Assembly: GCA_036269135.1 (NCBI GenBank)
Contig: DATASQ010000013.1
Location: 8,635-72,634, forward strand
Length of the DNA stretch: 64,000 bases
Source of the DNA: Palsa-343 sp036269135
Lineage (GTDB): Bacteria > Acidobacteriota > Terriglobia > Terriglobales > Acidobacteriaceae
Reading direction: 5' to 3'
In this document: positions 43,953 through 54,400 of the stretch, in pieces
How the letters are laid out: the number at the start of each line of letters is the position of its first letter
Numbering within the stretch: the stretch's first letter is position 1
Made by a program: the position numbers and the translations under genes
The notes under the pieces: generated by a model
What the model was told of the DNA's origin: nothing
The model's database searches: none
Seen by the model: only the letters and a program-made list of their open reading frames with translations

Positions 43953-44939
43953 TTGTACCAGCCTGAAACGTATGCCATCGCGCTGCTGTTTATGGTTCTC
44001 AGTATGTTGTGCTGGGGATCGTGGGCCAACATGATCAAGGCCTGTCCGGGTTACCGCTTTCAGCTCTTTTACTGGGACTATGTTATTGGCCTGGTGCTGG
44101 GCGCGCTGGCCTGGGGACTCACCATGGGCAGTTACGGTTCGCGTGGGCTGCCTTTCCTCTCAGACCTGTCTCAGGCGGATGCGCATCACATCGAGCTTGC
44201 CCTGGCAGGCGGTGTCATCTTCAATGTGGCCAATTTGCTGCTGGTGGCGGCTATCGATATCGCCGGCCTGGCTGTCGCTTTCCCTGTCGGGATCGGGCTG
44301 GCGCTGGTTGTGGGAGCGGTCAGCAGCTATGTGCTCGCCCCGGCCGGCAATCCCATTCTTCTCTTCGGCGGGATTGTCATCGTCATTCTGGCGATTGTGC
44401 TGGATGCAGCAGCGTATCGCGCGCGCGAACAGCAGAAAGGCGTAACCACCCGCGGCGTGGTCCTGAGTCTCGTTTCCGGCGTGCTGATGGGCAGCTTCTA
44501 TCCATTTGTATCCCGGGCCATGTCCGGTCATGGTTCCGCCGGCCCCTATGCCACCTCCTTCTATTTCGCAATTGGTGTGGGGCTCTGCTCGCTGGTGGCC
44601 AACACTTTGCTGATGCGCAAGCCGCTCGATGGGCGCGGGCCGGTATCGTTCCGTGTGTACGGAAAAGCCCGTCCCGTCTGGCACCTGTGGGGCATTCTGG
44701 GCGGAGGCATCTGGTTTACCGGCGCAATCCTGAACTTCGTCGCTTCTCGCGCGCATATTGTCGGACCCGCCGTCTCCTACTCCATTGGCCAGGGCGCCAC
44801 CATGATCTCTGCAGCCTGGGGCGTGTTTGTCTGGCATGAATTCTCCGCCGCGCCACGCAGATCGAAAATGCTGCTGGCCTGGATGTTCGTCCTGTTTATT
44901 TGCGGCCTCACGGCTGTTGCCCTGGCCCCGATTATGTAA
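43953..44939 (+). CDS. GRP/DMT-superfamily sugar transporter
   Basis: 328 residues from a TTG start with AGGGAG 6 bases upstream. About ten membrane helices are visible. The N-terminal MVLSMLCWGSWANMIKAC pattern and a later LLFGGIVIVILAIVLDAAAYR and WGILGGGIWFTGAILNF are like the glucose/ribose porter branch of the DMT superfamily. It sits in the inner membrane and would import a monosaccharide. Ribokinase follows 28 bases later and supports ribose or a related pentose or deoxy sugar as substrate. Confidence 0.75.
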   Translation: MYQPETYAIALLFMVLSMLCWGSWANMIKACPGYRFQLFYWDYVIGLVLGALAWGLTMGSYGSRGLPFLSDLSQADAHHIELALAGGVIFNVANLLLVAAIDIAGLAVAFPVGIGLALVVGAVSSYVLAPAGNPILLFGGIVIVILAIVLDAAAYRAREQQKGVTTRGVVLSLVSGVLMGSFYPFVSRAMSGHGSAGPYATSFYFAIGVGLCSLVANTLLMRKPLDGRGPVSFRVYGKARPVWHLWGILGGGIWFTGAILNFVASRAHIVGPAVSYSIGQGATMISAAWGVFVWHEFSAAPRRSKMLLAWMFVLFICGLTAVALAPIM

Positions 44940-44967
44940 CGAAGGTCCTTCACCCGCAGAAATACAC

Positions 44968-45906
44968 ATGAGCGAAAATCAGAAGCCCATCGTCGTGGTC
45001 GGCAGCATTAACATCGATCTCGTTGTAACTGCATTGCGTATCCCTGTTGCCGGCGAAACCCTGCAGGGTGACGGCTTTCAGCAGCACTTTGGAGGTAAGG
45101 GCGCCAATCAGGCTATAGCTGCCGCTCGCCTCGGCTATCCCGTGCAAATGATCGGCCGGATCGGAACGGACGCTGCAGGAGCGGAGGTCCGTGAAAGTCT
45201 CAGGGCCGAGGGCGTGGAGGTCGATGCGGTCGAAACTGTCGAGGGCTCCTCCGGCATCGCGGCAATCACGGTTTCGCGCACCGGAGAAAACGCGATTGTG
45301 GTCGTTCCAGGCGCCAACGCACACGTCACGCCTGAATATCTCGACAAACACGAGAATCTGATCCGCGACGGGGGCATCGTCCTGGCACAGCTCGAAATTC
45401 CGATCCCGACGATTGTTCGACTGGCGGCCATGTGCCATCGCCATCGCATCCCCTTCGTCCTCGATCCGGCTCCGGCTCAGCCCCTTCCCGCCGAAGTGCT
45501 CTCGGCGACAACGTGGTTTACTCCGAACGAAACCGAAGCGCAGTTCTTCGCAGCCACCCTGTTCCCCGACGCGAAGACCGCCGATCCCGAACGCATGGCT
45601 GAGGCCTTCCTGCACAGCGGCGTCCGGTCGGTTGTGCTCAAACTCGGAGCGCGCGGGGTTCTCATGGCCGGCGGCGGCAGCTACCCCACCCTCATCCCCG
45701 GAATGAAGATCGATGCCGTCGACACCACCGCCGCCGGCGACGCTTTCAACGGAGCTTTCGCGACAGCCCTGATGCGCGGCATGGAGCCGGACGAGGCTGC
45801 TCGCTTTGCCTGCGCGGCGGCGGCCATATCGGTGACGCGTCACGGCGCACAACCTTCCATGCCGACAAACGAGGAGGTACTGCAATTGCTGAGGGATATT
45901 GCATGA
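44968..45906 (+). CDS. rbsK: Ribokinase-like PfkB kinase
   Basis: 312 residues from the ATG at 44968; the frame extends into the transporter gene but those residues are not kinase-like. N-terminal PIVVVGSINIDLVV and GGKGANQAIAAARLG are the PfkB substrate-binding signatures, and the C-terminal DAVDTTAAGDAFNGAF contains the catalytic aspartate and anion hole. Length matches ribokinase (about 310). The enzyme phosphorylates ribose at O5 in the cytoplasm; other sugars are possible. Its stop overlaps the next gene as ATGA. Confidence 0.9.
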   Translation: MSENQKPIVVVGSINIDLVVTALRIPVAGETLQGDGFQQHFGGKGANQAIAAARLGYPVQMIGRIGTDAAGAEVRESLRAEGVEVDAVETVEGSSGIAAITVSRTGENAIVVVPGANAHVTPEYLDKHENLIRDGGIVLAQLEIPIPTIVRLAAMCHRHRIPFVLDPAPAQPLPAEVLSATTWFTPNETEAQFFAATLFPDAKTADPERMAEAFLHSGVRSVVLKLGARGVLMAGGGSYPTLIPGMKIDAVDTTAAGDAFNGAFATALMRGMEPDEAARFACAAAAISVTRHGAQPSMPTNEEVLQLLRDIA

Positions 45907-47450
45907 CGAGTTCTCGGGCAGCACTCTTTGGACTCACCCTGATGCTGGCTGTTCCCGGCGCTGCCTCGGCCCAGGGACGCGCCCACGCTCCGACGCCTCC
46001 CTGGTATGTAACGGCCGGAGCCATCCATCGCGTCACGCTCAAACCTTCCACGCCATACTGGCGTCTCGAGCATCTGTCCATCGACCCTGCTACCGCAAAG
46101 CAGCAAATGCTGCAGTGGCGCAGCGAAGGCATCACCGCGCTGGAGATCTTCGCCCCCGAAGAGGGCGGCAATAGCTACGGCGGGCTGGATGCCAAGGACC
46201 GTTACCGCCTGGATCCCGGCCTGGGATCTATCGCCGATTTCCAGCGGCTGGTGGCTCTGGCCCATTCGCTGGGCATGCGCGTGGTCACCTTCCAGAACCT
46301 CGGGTACAGCGCCGTCGATGGAGTGCAGTTCGAGCAGGCCGAAGATGCGATGAGCAAGGGCCAGACCAACCGCCTCACCAGGATGTTCTTCTGGAGTCAC
46401 ACCCCCGACGCGCCCAAACCAGCCGACTCCGACAGTTACTTTTTCTGTCGCCCGGACCTGCCCGGCTATGATCCCACTAAGAACGAATTCTGGCAGTGGA
46501 GCAGCCGCGCTCAGGCTTATTACTGGACCCGCTGGCCAGGCAAAAACGCAGACGGCGCCACCACCCACCTGCCGCAGTACAACTGGCGCGACGACGCCTG
46601 GCCCGACGAGGCCGCCCGCGTGGTCCGCTTCTGGATGAAAACCGGACTCGACGGCATGATTCTCGATGCCGTCAACTGGTATCCCGGAGTCACCTGGCAG
46701 AAGATCGATCAGGACATCACCGGCGTCATTGCCGGCGATGGACAGAGGTTAAGCCAGCCCGAAGGCGGTGGTGGTTTTCGCGACGATCCCGTCGGCTGGG
46801 TGAAAGAAGGCAATTTCACCAATGTCTACGACTACGGCCTCGGCATCTGGTGGAAAAAGACGGATCGGCCTCTGGTCGCCAGCGTCGAGCAGAGCAGCCC
46901 GCAGCTTTTTGAAAACGCTCTGCGCGCGTATCACGACCGCGTGGTCGCGGCCGGGGGCACGCTGTATTTTCCGGTGCCCAAACTGGACAACGCCGCTGAC
47001 CAGCAATTTGCCGAAACCCTGATCGCTACCTCCGGCGACATACCCTGTTTCTGCGATCCTGTCGGCGGCATCACCGCGCCTGCGTCTGGAATTCCCGCGT
47101 TACTGAAGCTCAAAACGCAGCACCCTGCCCTCTACCAAAACAGCTTCCGCCGGCAAATCCACACCAGCGACGAGGCCCACATCTATGCGGCTGAACGTTA
47201 CGCCGCGGATAACTCCGAGCGGCTGCTGCTGGTCTTCAACTTCAGCCCGCAGCCGGTGAAGGCTACCGTAGATGTGGGTGCCGTTCACGGTGGCCGATAC
47301 ACGGACCTTTTGACCGGAACGCCGGTTTCCGTCGATGGCCGCCAGCTCCCGGTTTCCCTCGACGGCCATGGCTACAGGATTCTTGAAGTGGAAGGCTCTA
47401 CGACGGAGAGCCGCCATCCTCGCGCTGAGAAACAGACGGCGCCGCACTAG
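45903..47450 (+). CDS. Secreted GH13-like glycosidase
   Basis: 515 residues. Start overlaps the ribokinase stop (ATGA, 45903-45906). A signal peptide ends ..VPGAASAQ. The body resembles an alpha-amylase-type barrel: ITALEIFAPEEGG, VALAHSLGMRVVTFQNLGYS, the FWMKTGLDGMILDAVNW strand whose Asp would be the nucleophile, and LVASVEQSS where Glu could be the acid. The C-terminal beta domain (RLLLVFNFSPQPVKATVDVG) also fits. Residue spacing is atypical and no GH13 subfamily is recognised. Coupling to a kinase and porter suggests it makes the imported sugar. Confidence 0.7.
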   Translation: MTSSRAALFGLTLMLAVPGAASAQGRAHAPTPPWYVTAGAIHRVTLKPSTPYWRLEHLSIDPATAKQQMLQWRSEGITALEIFAPEEGGNSYGGLDAKDRYRLDPGLGSIADFQRLVALAHSLGMRVVTFQNLGYSAVDGVQFEQAEDAMSKGQTNRLTRMFFWSHTPDAPKPADSDSYFFCRPDLPGYDPTKNEFWQWSSRAQAYYWTRWPGKNADGATTHLPQYNWRDDAWPDEAARVVRFWMKTGLDGMILDAVNWYPGVTWQKIDQDITGVIAGDGQRLSQPEGGGGFRDDPVGWVKEGNFTNVYDYGLGIWWKKTDRPLVASVEQSSPQLFENALRAYHDRVVAAGGTLYFPVPKLDNAADQQFAETLIATSGDIPCFCDPVGGITAPASGIPALLKLKTQHPALYQNSFRRQIHTSDEAHIYAAERYAADNSERLLLVFNFSPQPVKATVDVGAVHGGRYTDLLTGTPVSVDGRQLPVSLDGHGYRILEVEGSTTESRHPRAEKQTAPH

Positions 47451-47559
47451 GAACTCACGTCAGCATTCCCTCGTCGCAGGCTGGCGCGCGGCGTTGAAAG
47501 CCTGTCTGCGATGCTGGCGGCTTCTCTGCTCACCGCGGCGCAACGCTGAGTCTTTTAGC

Positions 47560-47648
47560 TGGTGCCCGGAGGGGGACTTGAACCCCCACGACCGATGAAG
47601 GTCTGCGGATTTTAAGTCCGCTGCGTCTGCCGATTTCGCCATCCGGGC
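47560..47648 (-). tRNA. tRNA-Leu, anticodon TAA
   Basis: On the minus strand the acceptor stem GCCCGGA/TCCGGGC, a D-arm, anticodon stem GCGGA/TCCGC around loop CTTAAAA (anticodon TAA), a long class II variable arm (AGACC..GGTCGT), and a T-arm GGGGG-TTCAAGT-CCCCC are all present. The 3' CCA is encoded (47562-47560). The long variable arm and anticodon identify leucine. Confidence 0.95.
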
Positions 47649-47692
47649 GCCGCTTTTATCCTAGCCCACCGCGCCGCCTGAGCATCGCCGCC

Positions 47693-49711
47693 CTACGCCG
47701 GAACACCCGCTTCGGCCGGATCCAAAGCCGCCGGCCGGCTTGAGGCCGCAACCCGGGTCAGCGTCATTACCGTGATGTCGTCCGCCTGCCCAAAGCGCTG
47801 CGCCGCATCGGCGATCGCCGCGGCCGCTTCCCGGCTCAGCGCCTGCGTCCGCTCAAAACCAAATAACTCACCGCGTGCATACTGCGCTTCCACCACGCCG
47901 TCCGACATCAGCGTCAGCCGGTCCCCCACCTCCAGCGCAAACGTCTTCTCCGTATAGTGGGTCTCCGCCAGAATCCCCAGCGGCAATCCAGGCTCGAGGG
48001 TCATTTCCTCGCCGTTACAATAGGGAGCCAGATGGCCGGCATTGGCCACCCTTGCGTCGCCGTTGCGCCCGATCCGCGCGCACAGGCACGTCACGAATCC
48101 CTCCTGATTCATCTCCGCCAGCTGGCGGTTCAACCGCATCAGCATGGCCGCAGGATCCAGGCCTTCGCTGGACAGGGCGCGCAGGGCGCCCAGCGTCAGC
48201 GTTCCCGTCATCGCTGCCTTCAGGCCTTTGCCGCTCACGTCGCCCACCACGACCAGCGTCCCCGCCTCTCCCTGAACCAGCACCTGATAGAAATCGCCGC
48301 CCACTTCTTCCGCCGGGAAATACGCGGCTTCGATCGCATAGCCGGCCACCGGCGGCAGTAGCGCCGGCACGAGCCGCCCCTGGATGATCCGCGCTGCGTC
48401 CAGTTCCGCCGCTACCCGCGCCTGCTCCCGGCTCACCCGCGTGAAGCGGAAAAACATCACCACCCCGATCGCCAGCACAAAAAGAAAATCGCCCACGTCC
48501 GACAGCTGCAGCGCAACCGCGCCCACCGGAATCGGATCGGCCAGGAAGTCCAGCCGCCCCCAGCCGGTAAAGATCGAAACCGATCCAACGTTGAAGAGGG
48601 CAACCGTAGCCGCCGGCAACAAACTCGGCAGAATCAGCCATCCCGCTTCAGGGTTCCCTCTCCGATACCACACCCACAGCATCACCGGCAGCAGCAGCGC
48701 CGCAGGCAGGATCGCGGCCGACTCGATGACCATATAAGTGCTGGTCGAGAACTTCGCCAGGTTGGCCAGCGCCGTGAGAATCAGCGGCGTGAGCAGTACC
48801 CATTCGTAACCGCGCCACACCCGGTTCACCCGCTGCCCTGCAAAACTGAACGTGAACTCGATCTGCATGATCGTAGTGGCGTAGACCAGCGGATCGGCCA
48901 GCAGACCATTCCACGCCAGCGGGATTACCCCCGACGTGGAGCTGTTCAAAAGCAGGTTTGAAATCCCCAGCAGAAACAGATACAGCCCCAGCCACAAATA
49001 TTCCGCGTGTTTCCGCTGGCTGCGATACAGCGCGAAGGCTCCAATCCCCGCCAGGAGCAGCACCAGATTGATCGCGATCGAGGGCAGAGCCGAATACAGG
49101 CGCTGGCTCTGGAGCGCCTGCTCCTCATTGTCAATTGACCCGGGGGACCCAACAGCCGCCGTCAGGAACAGCGGCAGATGCCACCCTGTATAAATCGGAG
49201 GCGCGGATGTACGTACGGCCAGCGCCAAATTCGCACCGTCGCCCTCCAGGGAATACACCTGCTCGGTCGGCCGCGCGACACCAAAGAGGGAGCGGATCGC
49301 CGGACCCGTCTGCCGTTCCCCGTTCACATACAGCTCGTAAGTCCCCGCACCGCCGGCGATCAGCAAATGCAGATGCCCATGGTCCGGTGGCAGCTTCACG
49401 CTCAGGCGATACCAGCGCCAACCCGGCTGCGCCGCGCCCAGATCGTCCAGGTCCACGGCGTTCCACCCGTTGTCGTCGAAGTTCGGCCGCGCCCACGCCG
49501 GATTGTCGCCGTCGTGCTCGCGCCAGCCGTCATTGAGATCGGTCGTCCCTGAGCGCCACTGCGTCGCATCCACCTGCGCCTGCACAGCCTGCGGCGCAAC
49601 GGTCGCGCTCGTCAGCACGGTCAGCAGCGCGACGCACGCAAGCCATACTCCACGCCTGCGCCACGTACGCGCCCGCTCGGGCCTGCCTCCTCGCTCCTCG
49701 GTTGCCTGCAT
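47693..49711 (-). CDS. Membrane sensor with SpoIIE/RsbU-type PP2C phosphatase domain
   Basis: 672 residues. A signal or anchor helix (GVWLACVALLTVLTSATVA) is followed by an extracytoplasmic jellyroll-like domain (~50-180, WRWYRLSVKLPPDHGHLHLLIAGG). About seven membrane helices (~215-425) and a cytoplasmic PP2C domain of the SpoIIE type follow. Metal-ligand motifs are intact: EEVGGDFYQ, GDVSGKGLKAAM, VANAGHLAP, LMSDGVVEA, QADDITVMTL. Such proteins dephosphorylate anti-sigma antagonist (STAS) proteins in partner-switching. No STAS or anti-sigma gene is nearby. It follows the GH39 gene by 69 bases and may share its transcript. Confidence 0.88.
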   Translation of the reverse strand: MQATEERGGRPERARTWRRRGVWLACVALLTVLTSATVAPQAVQAQVDATQWRSGTTDLNDGWREHDGDNPAWARPNFDDNGWNAVDLDDLGAAQPGWRWYRLSVKLPPDHGHLHLLIAGGAGTYELYVNGERQTGPAIRSLFGVARPTEQVYSLEGDGANLALAVRTSAPPIYTGWHLPLFLTAAVGSPGSIDNEEQALQSQRLYSALPSIAINLVLLLAGIGAFALYRSQRKHAEYLWLGLYLFLLGISNLLLNSSTSGVIPLAWNGLLADPLVYATTIMQIEFTFSFAGQRVNRVWRGYEWVLLTPLILTALANLAKFSTSTYMVIESAAILPAALLLPVMLWVWYRRGNPEAGWLILPSLLPAATVALFNVGSVSIFTGWGRLDFLADPIPVGAVALQLSDVGDFLFVLAIGVVMFFRFTRVSREQARVAAELDAARIIQGRLVPALLPPVAGYAIEAAYFPAEEVGGDFYQVLVQGEAGTLVVVGDVSGKGLKAAMTGTLTLGALRALSSEGLDPAAMLMRLNRQLAEMNQEGFVTCLCARIGRNGDARVANAGHLAPYCNGEEMTLEPGLPLGILAETHYTEKTFALEVGDRLTLMSDGVVEAQYARGELFGFERTQALSREAAAAIADAAQRFGQADDITVMTLTRVAASSRPAALDPAEAGVPA

Positions 49712-49780
49712 GGTGGGGAACCCAGTCTACCCTCCGCTCATTCCCCCCGGCAATCAACGAGTCGTATCCCCGCTGCTCGC

Positions 49781-51307
49781 CTACCGGCTGATCTCAATCA
49801 CCGCCAGCCCCATCGGCGGCAGCGTCACCGTCAGCCGGTGATCCCGGATCGCCACCGTCTCCGGTGGACCCAGCTCCGACACCTTCTGCAGCGACTCCAC
49901 CTGCTCCTTCGTGGGATACTGCGGGGCGCCCATCTTCTTCCACGCATCCAGCGTGTCACCGTGGGCAGCGTCCACCCGGCGGATCTCCGCCTCTTTCCCC
50001 TGCACATCTTTCAGGTCGAACGTCTCCGTCTTCGTCGGACCGCTCTCGCCCGACGCGCCTTCTCCCGGCTCGACCAGGTTCCATGCCGCAATCACAATCG
50101 CCCCGTCTTTGCGCCGGGTCACCAGAGCTTCATCTCCCGGCGCCGGCAGCCGTTCGTCGCCGAGCTCGTGCAGCAGTTCAAAGGCGTCATACGCTGGCTT
50201 CGGAATTCCGTCCTCCGCCATAATCCCGTACCCGCCGTAGAACGGCGTCTTCACCACGCCCTGCTCCTCGAACACATCCGAGAAGCTCCAGTACGACATC
50301 ATCAGCGTCTTCCCGTCGCATTGCGAAATCGTGTCCGCCATCCACGGGCCCATGTAGATCGAGTCCGTGATCGCCTGCTGGTTCATATAGGTCGCGTTGA
50401 ACTCGCTCCAGATCAGCGGAATCTTCGGCCGCGCCGAATGCTCGATCTCCTCGTGAACCATATTCACCGCCGCGCACACCATCTGGTGCGGCGCAATCGT
50501 CCGGTGGTCGTGGAACACGTTCTCCGCCGAGTCGTTCCCGTACACATGCGTTGAGACAAAATCCAGCGGCACGTGGTTCTCGGTCGCATGCCGGATCATG
50601 TCCCCCACCCATGCCGCCTGCGCCGTTGCCGGACCGCCCACGCGAATTCGCGGGCTCACCGCCTTCAGCGCCCGCGCCGTGTGATCGTACAGATCGAAGT
50701 ACGTCGCCTGCGCCGGCTTGCCACTCCAGAAGTCCAGGTTCGGCTCGTTCCATACCTCGAAATACCAGCTCGCCACCTCCTCGATGCCATACCGATCGAT
50801 CAGGTGTTTGGCGAACGCGGTCATCAGCGCGTCCCACTTCTCATAGCTCGCGGGCGGCGACGAAATCGGTTTGTACCAGAACGCCTGATAGACAACCTTG
50901 GCCGCCAGCGCCTTCGGCATAAAGCTGATCTCCACAAACGGCTTGATCCCGTTTGCCAGCAGCCCGTCGTAAATATGATCCACGTAAGACCAGTTGTAGA
51001 TGGGATTCCCCTGCGCATCCTCGCTGTATACTCCGTTCTCATCGTCCAGAATCGCGTGGAAGCGTACGTAGCGAAAATCCGTCACCTTGCGCACCCGATC
51101 GAGATCGTCGCGATAGCTCTGCCGCATCGCCAGATGCGCCCGTCCCGACCCGAACATCTCTTCCCAGAAATGCGGAAACGGCGTTCCCCTGGCATGCGCG
51201 TCCACCACAATCGTCGGCGCCGCGGTGCTGCTCCCCTGCGCAATAGCTCCAGTGCAGCCGGCGACCGCGAGAGCCGCGGCTGCCAAATACGTTCCAAAGC
51301 GTGTCAT
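49781..51307 (-). CDS. Glycoside hydrolase family 39 (beta-xylosidase-like), exported, probable lipoprotein
   Basis: 508 residues from the ATG at 51307, with GGAG 8 bases upstream. The N-terminus MTRFGTYLAAAALAVAGCTG contains a lipobox-like VAGC, so it may be anchored to a membrane. The GH39 barrel is clear: RYVRFHAILDDENGVY, acid/base Glu in YFEVWNEPNL (~190) and nucleophile Glu in IPLIWSEFNAT (~295), followed by a beta-sandwich. Family enzymes are beta-xylosidases or alpha-L-iduronidases. It lies between receptor 4 (upstream, separated by a terminator) and the phosphatase gene, and suits xylan or pectin side-chain breakdown. Confidence 0.9.
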   Translation of the reverse strand: MTRFGTYLAAAALAVAGCTGAIAQGSSTAAPTIVVDAHARGTPFPHFWEEMFGSGRAHLAMRQSYRDDLDRVRKVTDFRYVRFHAILDDENGVYSEDAQGNPIYNWSYVDHIYDGLLANGIKPFVEISFMPKALAAKVVYQAFWYKPISSPPASYEKWDALMTAFAKHLIDRYGIEEVASWYFEVWNEPNLDFWSGKPAQATYFDLYDHTARALKAVSPRIRVGGPATAQAAWVGDMIRHATENHVPLDFVSTHVYGNDSAENVFHDHRTIAPHQMVCAAVNMVHEEIEHSARPKIPLIWSEFNATYMNQQAITDSIYMGPWMADTISQCDGKTLMMSYWSFSDVFEEQGVVKTPFYGGYGIMAEDGIPKPAYDAFELLHELGDERLPAPGDEALVTRRKDGAIVIAAWNLVEPGEGASGESGPTKTETFDLKDVQGKEAEIRRVDAAHGDTLDAWKKMGAPQYPTKEQVESLQKVSELGPPETVAIRDHRLTVTLPPMGLAVIEISR

Positions 51308-51362
51308 GTTTTTCTCCGCATCCCGATTATCGTGCATTCTCGTCCCTCGTCTTTCACCGCGC

Positions 51363-51399
51363 AAAAAAGAGGAGGATGTCTCCTGGGGAGCATCCTCCT
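51363..51399 (-). terminator. Intrinsic terminator of receptor 4
   Basis: On the minus strand AGGAGGATG (51399-51391) and CATCCTCCT (51378-51370) form a perfect 9-base-pair stem with a 12-base loop, followed directly by CTTTTTT (51369-51363). It begins 20 bases after the receptor 4 stop and is the clearest terminator in the window. Confidence 0.88.
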
Positions 51400-51418
51400 G
51401 GCAGCACTCGGGTCAACG

Positions 51419-54400
51419 TCAGAAGCTGAACCGTGCCTGCAACTGCACCGTGCGGCCGTTGAGCGCCTGCCGGGCCACGCCAAAATCGGTGTTCGGCGCG
51501 ACCGTGCCGTTCGCCGCTACCGATCCAAGGTTGTTGTCGATCTGCGCGGTATTGAGATTCGTCCGGTTAAAGAAGTTGTAGGCGTCCGCGCGTACCTCGA
51601 ACACAGCGTGCTCGCCCAGAATCCGGTTGTTCGGGAGCCCGAAATCCTTTGCCAGGGTTCCGTCCAAATCGTTGTAGTCCGGCCCGGTCAGGCTGTTGCG
51701 ATGGATTCCCGGCATCGGTCCCGGCACGGTCGCCGGGAACGTCGGGCCCACCGTGTAAGTCGGTCCCGGGAAGTAACCCGGCGCATTTCCGCCGAAATTC
51801 GGATTGGTCGCGACCATGTAGTTACGGTTCGACTGATTCCTTCCATACCCGGGAATGCGCGCTGCCGGACGCAGCGACGAATACGGGCTGCTCCCGTAAT
51901 ACAGATTGCCCGCGGTGTTATACACCGGATCCCAGGGAAAGCCCGTGTGCCAGTTCCAGATCCCGCTCAGCGACCACCCGCCCAGAATCTTCTCGCCCCA
52001 CGAATTTCCGTGGAAGAAGACCGGCTGCCATAGCCCGAAGAGTTTCACCGCATTCTGCACGTTGTAGTCCGCGCGCCCGTATGCCGCGTGTACATCGTAG
52101 GGATACGGGTCTTCGTAGTACGGACCGGAGAGCTCATCCATCGCCTTACCCCATGTGTACTGAGCCTCCGCCTGGAAGGTTTGCGCGAAGTTGTGGGTGA
52201 GTGTTGCCACCATGCCGTTGTAATTGCTGTTCGCGTTGTTGTCGTAGTAGTCGATGAAGTTCACGCTCGGATTGAGCGCAAGTCCTCGCTGCGCGGCGAC
52301 AGCCAGCCAGTCATACTGCGTCAGCATGTGCCGCATCTGGGTTCCCTCGTAGCCCAGCGTCGCCACTGTGCTTGCGGGTAACTGGTAATCCGCTTCCAGC
52401 GAGTAGTGATAGTCCGTAATGGTCTTCGGATGCGATGGAAAGCCATAGATGAACGCCGATCCCGTCGCCGGCAGATTGGCGCTGTTGAAGCTCGTGATCG
52501 CCGCCGGGTTCGGGGCATAGCCGAAGATCGAGTTGATATTCGTCGCCGTCTCATACAGAATGCCCGTCCCCGCGCAAGTCGGGTTGGTCAGCAGCGCCGG
52601 ATACGAGCAGGTGAAGTTAGGGCTCACCGCATTGGGCGGGTTGGAGAATCCGGATGCCAGAATCGCAATCTCGTTCTGGTTGTAATTGATTCCGAATCCG
52701 CCCCTTACCACCGCCTTGCCGTGCTGGCTCAGCGGCTGCCAGTCAAAGCCGATCTGCGGTCCCCAGTTATCCTTGCTCGGCGAATACAGACCGCCGCCTA
52801 CCTTGATGTTCAGCCCCGTCAGTGGATTGGCCCCGCTCCCAAACTGCATCACGTCCAGATTGTTCTCCTTCGAGGAGAATGCCCCAAAGTACGACCACCG
52901 CAATCCCGCATTGATCGTGAAGTTAGGACGCAGCTTGATATTGTCCTGCACGAAGAAGCCCCACAGGTTTTCCCGATTGTCCTCGCGGTTCGCAAATGGA
53001 ACGCCGGTCGCGTAGTTGAACGTCCCGGTTTCCTTATAGGGTGCATCGTTCGCGAAATCCCACAAGTTATGGAACGTGAACGTTGGGCGCGAAGCATACA
53101 CCGCTTCGTTCAGGTAATAGAGCCGCGTCAACTCTCCCCCCGCCTTGATGTTCTGCTTGCCCCACACCTTCGTCAGCACATCGTTGTAGGAGTAGGTCCA
53201 CTGGTTCAGAACGCTCGGTCCCGGCGCGCCGAAATAGGCGTTGCTCATGTTGGCGCTGCCGATGTCGTCCAGGTTGTCCTGCGGCAGGCCGAATGGCTCC
53301 TGCGGATTGCTCGCCACCTCGTTCCACCGATAGCCCGCCGCATTGGCGCGCGCCTGGTTCAGCAGCGTCGCCGAGAAGGTGTGGTTCCAGATCAGCGCAA
53401 ACGCATCGTTGACTTGCGAGTGGTGCCAGAGGTTGGCCGAACGTACGGGTCCGTTGTAGTCCGTGGTGTCCAACGGCACCCAGTAGATCGTGAACGTCAG
53501 CCGATCCTTCGAGGAAATATCCGCGTCCAGACGCCCGTTGTATTGCGCCTGCGAGGTCGTTGTGGGATCCACTGTATTGAAGTACGCCAGGTCGGGAATC
53601 CCATCCAGGCCGCCGCCCACGCCCGGCGCATTCGCGCTTCCCCCGTAGGTCAGATCCTGCGTGCCTGCCGCGCTCCTGAGCGGCGAACCCACATCCAGAC
53701 CCCCGTTTGTGGTGTTGCAGTTCACGCCTTCCGTCAGGCCAATCGATCCGCACGTTTCGGGAACGATGCTTGACGACGCCGGGCCCTCCCCTGGGTACTT
53801 CAGGTATTTCCCGGCAATCGGCGCCGCGCCGGTCAGCGAGTCGAATTGCGAGGTCTCGTACCAGCCCTGGGCCGTCGTCGTTGCCTGCAACGGGCTCGTC
53901 TCATAATTGAAAAATCCGAACAGCTTGTTCCTCCAAAAGGGGCCGCCCAGGCTGCCGCCATATTGATTGAAGCGCGAGTTGTCCCGGTTCACTCCGCGGG
54001 ATGCCGCCCGCGCGGAATCCGTGGTGCCCATCGGTGCGGCATTCGAACCCAGACCGTTCCAGCGCTGATAAGCATTCAGTCCCGGCCGCGAAGCCTTGAA
54101 GAACGCGCTGCCATGAACCGTGTTCGTCCCGCTCTTCGTCGTGACTTCGATCTGCGCGCCGCTGAACCGCCCGTTCTCCGCGTCATAGCTGTTGGAGACG
54201 ACGTGCAGGTCCTGCACCGAGTCTTCGCTCGGCGTGATCACCGACGTTCCGCCCCATACCGCGCTCGTGGTGCTGATGCCGTCGATGCTGATCCCGTTTG
54301 TCTCATACTGCCCGCCCAGCGCCTGTACCTGCGGCCCGTTCTCCGTTGCGAAGATGCCTCCCCCACCTGCGGATGCGCCGCCCGGTCCCTGGTTTCCCGG

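Noticed and set aside
50573..52033. 486-residue plus-strand frame
   Set aside because: It spans the GH39 start, a terminator and the receptor 4 end, all on the opposite strand.
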